A program made the translations under genes and the position numbers. From BS750m-G4 sp964472195 (lineage in GTDB: Bacteria; Bacteroidota; Ignavibacteria; Tepidaquicellales; Tepidaquicellaceae), in assembly GCA_964472195.1 (NCBI GenBank), contig CAYYJH010000038.1:1-25470 (forward strand): 25,470 nt of DNA, given 5' to 3'. The notes under the pieces are model-generated. The model saw only the letters and a program-made list of their open reading frames with translations, ran no database searches and was not told the DNA's origin. Below, one piece after another: positions 15,451-21,963 of the stretch. Position 1 is the stretch's first letter. Every line of letters starts with the position of its first letter.

Positions 15451-16284
15451 TTGCACGAAGAAGAAAAACATATTGAGATAAGAGAAAAGTTAAAAAATCT
15501 TCCAAAGATCAAAGCGGGTGAGAACTTTCTTAATTCTTTGCAAAGGAAGATTAACTTACTGGAAGCTGAAAAGAGCAGTAAAAGTATTCATAAAAAGCAC
15601 ATAGAGAATATTGAAAGAGGATTTTTCGGTAAGATTCTTGGAAGTCAAAGAAATCCATGGCTAATTCCGGTGATTGGTTTCACAGTTGTGTTGTTTTTTA
15701 TTTTTACAGTTGTTTATATAAATGTCAAACAGAATAATCTTAATATAACCGGGGAGCAAACAAAGGAGGAAAAACAATTAGCTACGGATGAATCCAAAAC
15801 ACTAACTCCCGAAAACAAGAAAGAAAGTACAGACGCTGAGAGAAAAGAATTACCGGGGAAAGAGATTACGGAAGACTTTTCGGTAAAAAGAGGATTCGAT
15901 GATAAAGCACCATCGTTAACAAAACGAGGTCTTACAGAACGTGATGCATATCGAGAGAAACCTCCTAAAAGTATTGATGAAGAGTTTAAAGAAGGTGTTG
16001 TATTAGATAGAATAGAACAAAAATTTGCAGAACCGGTTAAGGAAGCAGAGGAAAATACCGGTAAAGAATATGAAAAGCCAAAAACCGAAACTCCCAGAGT
16101 TGAAAAGAAGGTAAGTAAGTTTGAACCAGAAAAAGAAGAGAAAAACGTAGTTAGTGAGAAAATATTAGATGATAAGAAGAAAAATAAAAAAGATGAAAAA
16201 GATATAGAACAATCTATCAAAGGTCTGAATGAAATTAACAAATCAGACCTCCAAAGAATACAGGAAGAAATCGAGAACGAATAA
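15451..16284 (+). CDS. Probable membrane-bound anti-sigma factor with long charged periplasmic tail
   Basis: A 277-aa single-pass protein: a cytoplasmic N-terminal region (1-68, with REKLKNLPKIKAGENFLNSL), one transmembrane helix (about 70-92, LIPVIGFTVVLFFIFTVVYI), and a periplasmic tail of about 185 residues dominated by Lys and Glu, mostly disordered or coiled-coil. There is no zinc-binding HxxxCxxC motif, so it is not a ZAS-type anti-sigma. Its role is inferred from position (26 bp after the ECF sigma gene) and topology: it would hold the sigma factor at the membrane and release it on an envelope signal. TTG start at 15451; no ATG or GTG upstream in frame before the sigma stop. A periplasmic structural protein is the alternative. 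Confidence 0.68.
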   Translation: MHEEEKHIEIREKLKNLPKIKAGENFLNSLQRKINLLEAEKSSKSIHKKHIENIERGFFGKILGSQRNPWLIPVIGFTVVLFFIFTVVYINVKQNNLNITGEQTKEEKQLATDESKTLTPENKKESTDAERKELPGKEITEDFSVKRGFDDKAPSLTKRGLTERDAYREKPPKSIDEEFKEGVVLDRIEQKFAEPVKEAEENTGKEYEKPKTETPRVEKKVSKFEPEKEEKNVVSEKILDDKKKNKKDEKDIEQSIKGLNEINKSDLQRIQEEIENE

Positions 16285-16419
16285 TATTTCTTTTACCTAA
16301 TCTAAAATACCTTACCATAAGATTCGTATTATAATTATCACTTTAAGACTTATAATTATATTCTAATAAATATATCTTAAATCAAAATAATGTTTGAGAT
16401 CTATAAAAATTAATTTCTG

Positions 16420-16677
16420 ATGTATATCGCCAAAATAAAAATTACATTGAGAAGTTCTATATTAGATACACAAGGTAAAACAGTAGAGCATTCATTGAAA
16501 TCGCTTGGTTATGATAAAATTGATGGTACAAGAATTGGGAAGTATATAGAATTGAAAATTAACGCTGATTCAAAAGAAGAAGCCGAAGGTATTGCAGATA
16601 AAGCATGTGAAAAATTTCTTGCAAATCCTGTAATGGAAGATTACGAGTTTGAAATTTCAAAAGTTGGAGAGAATTAA
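16420..16677 (+). CDS. purS: Phosphoribosylformylglycinamidine synthase subunit PurS
   Basis: The small subunit that bridges PurQ and the small-form PurL in the three-part FGAM synthase of purine biosynthesis; cytoplasmic. At 85 aa it has typical PurS length, with the family pattern ITLRSSILDTQGKTVEHSL (9-27), a SLGYDKIDGTRIGKYIEL strand region (27-44) and a C terminus ending NPVMEDYEFEISKV (about 69-82). Its TAA stop overlaps the purQ ATG by one base (TAATG at 16674-16679), so translation is coupled. PurL is not in the window. ATG start at 16420. No clear promoter consensus in the 135-bp upstream gap. Confidence 0.95.
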   Translation: MYIAKIKITLRSSILDTQGKTVEHSLKSLGYDKIDGTRIGKYIELKINADSKEEAEGIADKACEKFLANPVMEDYEFEISKVGEN

Positions 16678-17348
16678 TGAGTAATGCACGAGCTGGCATA
16701 GTGGTTTTTCCCGGATCGAATTGTGACCATGATGCATTCTATGTTTTCAAAAACATATTAAATGTTGACACAAAATTCCTCTGGCATAAAGAGGGCAGTA
16801 TCGGAGATAGAAATATAGTGATTTTACCCGGTGGTTTTTCTTACGGCGATTACCTGAGATGCGGTGCAATCTCCAGGTTCTCAAACATTATGGGTGATAT
16901 TGTTAAGTTCGCGAACAAAGGTGGTATTGTAATAGGAATTTGTAATGGGTTTCAAGTTTTGTGTGAAATTGGTTTGTTACCCGGTGTTCTCTTAAGAAAT
17001 AAGAATTTGAAATTTATCTGTGATACAGTTTCATTGAAAGTAGAAAATAATAAAAGTATCTTTACAGGCGAATATGAAATTAAGGAATTTATTAATATTC
17101 CAATTGCACATGGAGAAGGAAATTATTTTTGCGACGATGAAACGTTAGCAGATTTAATAAGCAATAACCAGATCATGTTTCGTTATAATGAGAATCCCAA
17201 TGGTTCTCTATATGACATAGCAGGAATACAAAATTTGGGAAGGAATGTGCTTGGTATGATGCCGCACCCGGAGAGGGCTTCTGATAAAAGGTTAGGGAAT
17301 GTTGATGGTTTGAGATTATTACAGGGTGTAGCAGAAAGTATTATGTGA
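16677..17348 (+). CDS. purQ: Phosphoribosylformylglycinamidine synthase, glutaminase subunit PurQ
   Basis: Class I glutamine amidotransferase that releases ammonia from glutamine and channels it to PurL for FGAM formation. 223 aa, the usual length of stand-alone PurQ. Catalytic triad visible: Cys89 in GICNGFQVL, His197 and Glu199 in MPHPER. Other landmarks are the start GIVVFPGSNCDHDA (7-20) and PGGFSYGDYLRCGAISR (51-67). It starts on the last base of the purS stop. The presence of purS with a short purQ places the organism's FGAM synthase in the PurSQL type (as in B. subtilis) rather than the single large PurL of gamma-proteobacteria. All residues expected for activity are present. Confidence 0.97.
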   Translation: MSNARAGIVVFPGSNCDHDAFYVFKNILNVDTKFLWHKEGSIGDRNIVILPGGFSYGDYLRCGAISRFSNIMGDIVKFANKGGIVIGICNGFQVLCEIGLLPGVLLRNKNLKFICDTVSLKVENNKSIFTGEYEIKEFINIPIAHGEGNYFCDDETLADLISNNQIMFRYNENPNGSLYDIAGIQNLGRNVLGMMPHPERASDKRLGNVDGLRLLQGVAESIM

Positions 17349-17407
17349 ACTTCAATTTGAATTTAAAACATTGTTTAGAATATTAAAAATATTTAGGAGA
17401 ATTTAAT

Positions 17408-17599
17408 ATGTTCGGTTTAGGAACTCCAGAAATAATACTTATAGCGATTGTTATACTTGTATTATTTGGTGCAAAAAAAATTCCAGAATTAATGCAGGGA
17501 CTTGGAAAAGGTGTGAAAGAGTTTAAGAAAGCCTCGAGTGAAATTAAGAATGATCTCGATAGCACCGACAAAGATAAAGAGCAGAAATCATCTTCGTAG
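17408..17599 (+). CDS. tatA: Sec-independent protein translocase TatA/E
   Basis: Forms the pore-like component of the Tat pathway, which exports folded proteins across the inner membrane. 63 aa: an N-terminal transmembrane helix (about 5-20, GTPEIILIAIVILVLF), the FGAKKIPELMQGLGKGVKEFKKA hinge and amphipathic helix beginning at 20, in two conserved parts, then a charged Ser/Lys/Asp tail. The FGxxKxPEL hallmark is intact. It has a good ribosome-binding site (AGGAG at 17395-17399, eight bases before ATG). It lies 59 bp after purQ with no terminator between and converges on the oxidoreductase (29 bp between stops). TatC is not in the window. TatB is less likely given its short length. Confidence 0.95.
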   Translation: MFGLGTPEIILIAIVILVLFGAKKIPELMQGLGKGVKEFKKASSEIKNDLDSTDKDKEQKSSS

Positions 17600-17628
17600 G
17601 TTAGTTTTTTTTACGTATAAAAATATTG

Positions 17629-18636
17629 TTATTTAAAAACTATCTCCTTTTCTTTTTTAGCTGAGTCATAAATCGCTTCGGCAATTTTCATAACACTAAG
17701 GGCTTTTTTACCCGTTGAAATCATCTTGTGAACTCCCCTCACGGCACCAATAAAATGTTTGAACTCATATTCGTAACTTTTTTTTATGATATTTTTTGGG
17801 GTTTTTAATTTTTTAGGAGTGATGTTGAATATTTCGTCTTCGATTTTTTTGAAGATTCTCAAAGGATTAACCATAGTACTTCCATTTCTCCCAAAGACGT
17901 TACAGTAATAAAGTTCTCCTTCTCCAACAAAATTCCAGCTTACTTCTATTGTCATTGATGAACCATTCTTAAACTTAATTAAAGAGAAGTTTGAATCTTC
18001 AACAGATTTTGTGTTATGATAATAATTGATTGCGGTTACACTTTTTACTTCAGGAAAATCAAGCATCCATAAGCCAAGGTCAAGCATTACAATACCGTTA
18101 TCGAAAAAAACACCGCCCCCGGCTTTTTCCATTTCAAGAAACCATTTCTGTTTAGAGCTCTGAGCTCTAAGCCAACCTGTTTTAACATAATACACTTCTC
18201 CGATTTCTTTACCTTTAACAAAACTTCTTTGCAACATAGCATCATTACGAAATCTGTTATTCATTCCAACCATTAATTTTCTTTTGTGCTTTTCTGCTGT
18301 TTTCACTATATCTTTGGCTTCGGAAAAGTTTCTGGCAATAGGTTTTTCAACGAAAACATCTTTTCCGGCTTCTAAACATTTTATAGAAATAATCTTGTGA
18401 ACATCTGTAGGTACAGCAATTATTACGGCTTCAATTTCAGGAGAACCTTTGAGCATTTCGTCTACCTCTTTGTAACACTCTTTTATATTGTGTTTTGTTG
18501 AAAGACTTTTTGCCTTTGAAATATCTTTGTCACAAATAGCGACTATATCTACTTCGTCAAGTTGTCTCAAAGCAGGTAAATGCATGATTTGTGCAATACT
18601 TCCAAGTCCGATAACTGCTACTTTTGTTTTCTCCAT
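17629..18636 (-). CDS. Gfo/Idh/MocA-family NAD(P)-dependent oxidoreductase lacking the usual catalytic histidine
   Basis: 335 aa, two-domain sugar-dehydrogenase-like oxidoreductase: N-terminal Rossmann domain with VAVIGLGSIAQ (7-16) and the EKP motif (97-99, FVEKPIA), then the GFO_IDH_MocA C-terminal beta-sheet domain (about 130-335). Most family members carry a D-x-G-x-H signature in which the histidine takes part in catalysis (GGGxxxDxGxHxxD). Here residues 173-186 read GGGVFFDNGIVMLD, with Val183 in place of His. So either catalysis differs or the residue is supplied otherwise; the EKP lysine (Lys98) is present. Substrate cannot be inferred. It lies downstream of the SRP RNA gene on the same strand, with 51 bp between them and no obvious own promoter. 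Confidence 0.9.
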   Translation of the reverse strand: MEKTKVAVIGLGSIAQIMHLPALRQLDEVDIVAICDKDISKAKSLSTKHNIKECYKEVDEMLKGSPEIEAVIIAVPTDVHKIISIKCLEAGKDVFVEKPIARNFSEAKDIVKTAEKHKRKLMVGMNNRFRNDAMLQRSFVKGKEIGEVYYVKTGWLRAQSSKQKWFLEMEKAGGGVFFDNGIVMLDLGLWMLDFPEVKSVTAINYYHNTKSVEDSNFSLIKFKNGSSMTIEVSWNFVGEGELYYCNVFGRNGSTMVNPLRIFKKIEDEIFNITPKKLKTPKNIIKKSYEYEFKHFIGAVRGVHKMISTGKKALSVMKIAEAIYDSAKKEKEIVFK

Positions 18637-18687
18637 TTATAATTGTTTGAAATGTTTATCATGGAAAGTTTCGAAATGAAATAAATA

Positions 18688-18783
18688 TGTCAAGACACCC
18701 GAATCACATACAATAATTACTTACCGCTGCTTTCTTCCGAACCTGACGGGGTTGGGTAACACCATATTGTTCGGGGCTTGACA
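18688..18783 (-). ncRNA. ffs: Signal recognition particle 4.5S RNA (small bacterial SRP RNA)
   Basis: About 96 nt on the minus strand. The conserved SRP core is present: GTCAGGTTCGGAAGAAAGCA followed by GCGGTAAG, including the GGAA tetraloop with the CAGG/AGCAGC internal loops that bind Ffh. The two ends pair to form the long hairpin: the 5' arm begins TGTCAAG and includes CCGAA and CAATA; the 3' arm contains TATTG, TTCGG and CTTGACA. The RNA joins Ffh to form SRP, which delivers membrane proteins to the translocon. It lies between the oxidoreductase and LptF/G genes. Ends are estimated from pairing and may vary by a few bases. A weak TTTG-N20-TATAGTTC promoter-like arrangement lies upstream (18805-18836). 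Confidence 0.93.
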
Positions 18784-18813
18784 TATTAAAACTTTATAGA
18801 TAAAGAACTATAC

Positions 18814-18848
18814 GGATTTTGTTTGTCATATTCAAACAAAAAAAATCC
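18814..18848. other. Bulged inverted repeat between LptF/G gene and SRP RNA
   Basis: GGATTTTGTTTG (18814-18825) can pair with 18833-18848, which is its complement plus four extra A, around a 7-nt loop. The minus strand has no T-tract after it, so it is not a standard terminator for the permease gene. The -33-like TTTG of the possible SRP RNA promoter lies inside it. Function uncertain. Confidence 0.4.
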
Positions 18849-18875
18849 ATTATTTGTTTTTGTGAATAAATATAA

Positions 18876-20249
18876 TTAAGATGATTTAAACATTAAATAC
18901 AATCCGAATATTCCCAGTATTATATTCACCATCCACATCCCTAGAAAAGGACTTAATAAACCCCTGTCAGCTAATTTTTCACCCCCGATTAGTGATGCCC
19001 AATACACTAAAAAGAAAAACAATGAAAATCCGGCTGCAATTCCAAAACCGCCCTTTTTAACTTTGTATCCTAAAGGTGCGCCAATTAAGGCAAAAACCAG
19101 GCAGGCAAATGGTATTGAGTATTTCTTATATATTTCAACATCATATTTATCGATTTCATTATCGATTTGAGTATCAAGAATTAGATGATCTTTGAGAAAA
19201 TTTCTTTTGTTCATAATGTTTGTGTAAACAATGTAAACACTATCAAACACACTATGCTGTTTGTAAAGAGATGTTTGATCGGATAATTCTTCGTGTTCTT
19301 CTTTTGTTTTCTTAACGGTGTCCGGTTGCGTGGTTACTTTTGAATATACAGTGTCTTTGAATTTAATCTGGCAAACTACATTTACATCTGTTACTATTTT
19401 GTCGATGAGATCATTTCTTGATTTATTCTTGTTAGCATTTAGACTGTCGATTATTTTATTCATTGCGTTGGCTGACATTTCCCTGTCACCCCTGATGAAA
19501 GCATTGTCTTCTGATCTTTGAAATCCAAAACCCTGGGCATCGAGCGTAATTCTGTGATTTTTAAATTCTATTCGCCTGTACTTTATTGCATTGTTCAAAC
19601 TGTTTAGCTGGTGGATTTCTCCGTTTTGCAGGTTCATTATTATGTTTTTGAAATCACTTGTGAATCCAATATCACCTTTCTCGGCAGTGATCATCGTTCT
19701 GTATGTTGGGCTGGAGTAATCATATACGAAGATTCCTTCAATGTCATTGCTGTTTTCATATGTCTTCTTTACTAAGATCTTTGCGTTTCCCAGGTCATCA
19801 GAAAACTTACCGGCTTCGAGAATGAATGTTGGTTTTGTTCGTGAAATATCACCAAGAAGTAATCGTGCCTGGTGGTTTGCTTCCGGAAGTACATCATTAT
19901 TAAATCTTACCATTAAATATGATAATAACAAAGCTATTATTAAAACAGGGACCATTAGCTTGGTTAGACTGATTCCGCTGGTTTTCATAATAGTAATTTC
20001 ATTATTGGAAGACAATGAACCGAATGCCATCAGCGTAGCAACAAGTACTGCCATTGGGACTGCAAGGGTTACCATCCATGCAAGATTCAGAGCGATCAAT
20101 TGAGTTATTACCCACATACTTAATCCTTTTCCAACAAGCTGGTGGATAGATTTTATAAGGAATTGAAAAAGAAATAAAAAAATAACTGTAGACAATGAAA
20201 AAAGGAATGGTCCAACATGTGCTTTCAATATGTAGCGGTAAATTATCAA
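18876..20249 (-). CDS. LptF/LptG-family permease (lipopolysaccharide export)
   Basis: An inner-membrane subunit of the LptB2FG transporter that extracts LPS and passes it to LptC/A. 457 aa with the family layout: three N-terminal membrane helices (about 13-35, 50-77 and 98-117), a periplasmic beta-jellyroll domain, and three C-terminal helices (about 378-396, 402-422 and 432-454). Conserved segments include LAVPMAVLVATLMAFGSLS (62-80) followed by SNNEITIMKTSGIS, and APLGYKVKKGG (391-401). It is about 100 residues longer than proteobacterial LptF or LptG (~360); the excess is a charged insertion between about 258 and 370. LptF and LptG cannot be separated from this sequence alone, so no symbol is given. 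TTG start at 20249; no ATG or GTG lies just upstream. Confidence 0.9.
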   Translation of the reverse strand: MIIYRYILKAHVGPFLFSLSTVIFLFLFQFLIKSIHQLVGKGLSMWVITQLIALNLAWMVTLAVPMAVLVATLMAFGSLSSNNEITIMKTSGISLTKLMVPVLIIALLLSYLMVRFNNDVLPEANHQARLLLGDISRTKPTFILEAGKFSDDLGNAKILVKKTYENSNDIEGIFVYDYSSPTYRTMITAEKGDIGFTSDFKNIIMNLQNGEIHQLNSLNNAIKYRRIEFKNHRITLDAQGFGFQRSEDNAFIRGDREMSANAMNKIIDSLNANKNKSRNDLIDKIVTDVNVVCQIKFKDTVYSKVTTQPDTVKKTKEEHEELSDQTSLYKQHSVFDSVYIVYTNIMNKRNFLKDHLILDTQIDNEIDKYDVEIYKKYSIPFACLVFALIGAPLGYKVKKGGFGIAAGFSLFFFLVYWASLIGGEKLADRGLLSPFLGMWMVNIILGIFGLYLMFKSS

Positions 20250-20363
20250 TGCTGTAATTGTAAACCAGATAAACTAAATCAATTTACATAAAATATAAAA
20301 TTTAAAGTATAGACATATGAATAATATTAATGAAATATTTCTCTTTACACCCTTTTGACAAAT

Positions 20364-20394
20364 AAAAAAGGAGATGCATAATTACATCTCCTTT
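20364..20394 (-). terminator. Rho-independent terminator of the acs-acp-kbl operon
   Basis: On the minus strand AAAGGAGATG pairs with CATCTCCTTT (20385-20394 with 20367-20376) around an 8-nt loop, followed by six T. It lies 37 bp after the kbl stop. The plus strand shows only A after the stem, so it works for the minus strand. Confidence 0.9.
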
Positions 20395-20430
20395 AAAAAA
20401 TTTTATAGATATAATAGTAAGCGGGGATTA

Positions 20431-21678
20431 CTACATCCCGTATTTATCGATTATTTCTTGTTTAGTTTTATTGAGAATGTCATATTTCTTGCCAACTTTT
20501 GTAAATGCATCGAGAGCTTTCTCTAAATGATGCATTTCGTGAGCAGCGGATAACTGTGTCCTTATTCTTGCCTGACCTTTCGGAACCACAGGGAAGAAAA
20601 ATCCGATTGCATAAATTCCTTCTGCATAAAGGTCTTTTGCAAAATCCTGTGATAGTTTTGCATTGAATAGCATTACCGGCACAATCGGTGTTTCTCCCTC
20701 TTTGATTATTAATCCGGCTTCTGTTAAACCATTTCTCCAGAATTCGGTATTCTTCTCAAGCTTGTCTCTTCTTTCTGTTGTTTTAGAGACGAGGTTTAAA
20801 ACTTCCAGGGCGCCTTCTACGATAACGGGTGCGACTGTATTCGAAAAGAGATACGGTCTTGCTTTCTGCCTGCACATTTCAACAATTTCTTTCCTGCCCG
20901 AAACACAACCTCCGGACGCTCCCCCTAACGCTTTTCCGAGAGTGGTCGTTATGATATCAATTTTTCCTAACACGTTGAAGTGTTCATGTGTACCTCTGCC
21001 GGTTTTACCGATAAAACCGCTCGCATGGGAATCATCGACAAAAACCATTGCATTATATTTCTCAGCAAGCTCTACAATTTTGTCGAGTTTTGCAAGGTCA
21101 CCATCCATGGAAAAAGCTCCGTCTGTAATAACCAGACGTATTCGTTTATCCTTATGAAGTTCGAGCTTCTTCTCAAGATGTCCCATGTCGGAATGCTTAT
21201 AAGTATCCCTCTGAGCACTGCATAATCTCATGCCATCGACAATGGAAGCATGAACAAGTCTGTCTGCTATCATAACATCCTCTTCCGATAAGAGAGCCTC
21301 GAAGACTCCCGCATTTGCATCCATGCAGGAAGGAAAGAGTATAGTATCTTCTGTTCCAAGGAATTCGGTAAGTTTTTCCTCTAAGGTTTTATGAATATCC
21401 TGTGTACCGCAAATAAATCTAACGGAAGACATTCCGTAGCCCCTGTGATCGAGTCCCTTGTGTGCAGCTTTGATAACATCCGGGTGCGACGACAGTCCAA
21501 GATAATTATTTGCACACATATTTATTACTCTCATTTCCTCCGAACCGATAGGGAACTCTACTTCGATTACGGAATCCTGTGGGGCACATATAGCTCTTTC
21601 CTCTTTGAAAATTCCCGATTCCCTGATGTTTTTAAGCTCGGCTAAGTATATGTTTTTGACATCTTCACTATATGACAT
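20431..21678 (-). CDS. kbl: Glycine C-acetyltransferase (2-amino-3-ketobutyrate CoA ligase)
   Basis: A PLP enzyme of the alpha-oxoamine synthase family that joins glycine and acetyl-CoA to give 2-amino-3-oxobutyrate, or runs in reverse in threonine breakdown. 415 aa; matches E. coli Kbl along its length: CANNYLGLSSHPD (55-67), SVRFICGTQDIHK (85-97), DDSHASGF (215-222), and LGKALGGASGG with the PLP lysine at 249. The SVRFICGTQD signature separates it from serine palmitoyltransferase, ALA synthase and BioF. It has an extra charged C-terminal tail (about 395-415). Threonine dehydrogenase (tdh), its usual partner, is absent; instead it is third in an operon after an acetyl-CoA synthetase and a carrier protein, one base after the carrier gene. 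GGAGG within the end of the carrier gene serves as ribosome-binding site. Confidence 0.93.
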   Translation of the reverse strand: MSYSEDVKNIYLAELKNIRESGIFKEERAICAPQDSVIEVEFPIGSEEMRVINMCANNYLGLSSHPDVIKAAHKGLDHRGYGMSSVRFICGTQDIHKTLEEKLTEFLGTEDTILFPSCMDANAGVFEALLSEEDVMIADRLVHASIVDGMRLCSAQRDTYKHSDMGHLEKKLELHKDKRIRLVITDGAFSMDGDLAKLDKIVELAEKYNAMVFVDDSHASGFIGKTGRGTHEHFNVLGKIDIITTTLGKALGGASGGCVSGRKEIVEMCRQKARPYLFSNTVAPVIVEGALEVLNLVSKTTERRDKLEKNTEFWRNGLTEAGLIIKEGETPIVPVMLFNAKLSQDFAKDLYAEGIYAIGFFFPVVPKGQARIRTQLSAAHEMHHLEKALDAFTKVGKKYDILNKTKQEIIDKYGM

Positions 21679-21679
21679 A

Positions 21680-21940
21680 TTATCCCTCCTGTCCTACGTT
21701 AAATTCTTTTAGAAGCTCTACTATTTTGTTTACGTTGTCAAAGGCTTCCGGTGTTGCTTTCGAATCGGGGATCTGTATATTGTAATTGTTCTCTAAAAAA
21801 ACCTTTAATGAAACCATTGAAAACGAATCGACAATACCGCCCGTTATCAACGGTGTATCGTAAGTTATTTCCATGTCATCATCATCTTCAAGGTATTCAT
21901 CTTTTACATAATCTAAGATTTCGTCTTTTATGTCTGCCAT
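21680..21940 (-). CDS. Acyl carrier protein, between ligase and Kbl genes
   Basis: An 86-aa acidic phosphopantetheine carrier. The attachment serine is Ser39 in GGIVDSFSMVSL, with Phe following it where fatty-acid ACPs have Leu, so it is a specialised carrier rather than the housekeeping AcpP (DSLDxVEL). The acidic first helix (LEDDDDMEI) and the final helix (DNVNKIVELLKEF) fit the four-helix ACP fold. A strong ribosome-binding site (AAGGAG) precedes the ATG. It follows the ligase gene by 23 bp and precedes kbl by one base, so the three are translated together. Inferred role: receives an acyl (probably acetyl) group from the ligase and presents it to the Kbl-like enzyme, or holds the product. 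A dedicated phosphopantetheinyl transferase is not in the window. Confidence 0.88.
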   Translation of the reverse strand: MADIKDEILDYVKDEYLEDDDDMEITYDTPLITGGIVDSFSMVSLKVFLENNYNIQIPDSKATPEAFDNVNKIVELLKEFNVGQEG

Positions 21941-21963
21941 TTTTTTACTCCTTTATGTTATTT

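Noticed and set aside
15714..16241. 175-aa minus-strand open frame rich in Ser and Phe
   Set aside because: It is the antisense of the Lys/Glu-rich anti-sigma tail; AAA/GAA codons read backwards as Phe/Ser. No start context or domain.
16330..16360. AT-only inverted repeat (TATAATTAT/ATAATTATA) before purS, considered as a terminator or operator
   Set aside because: Weak all-AT pairing in AT-rich DNA, with no T-tract; likely chance.
20663..21157. 164-aa plus-strand open frame
   Set aside because: Antisense shadow of kbl, whose motifs are intact on the minus strand; the long frame follows from the higher G+C there.
20431..21678. Serine palmitoyltransferase as an alternative identity for kbl, suggested by the adjacent ACP
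   Set aside because: The SVRFICGTQD signature and full-length match favour Kbl; the ligase is acetate-type rather than long-chain.
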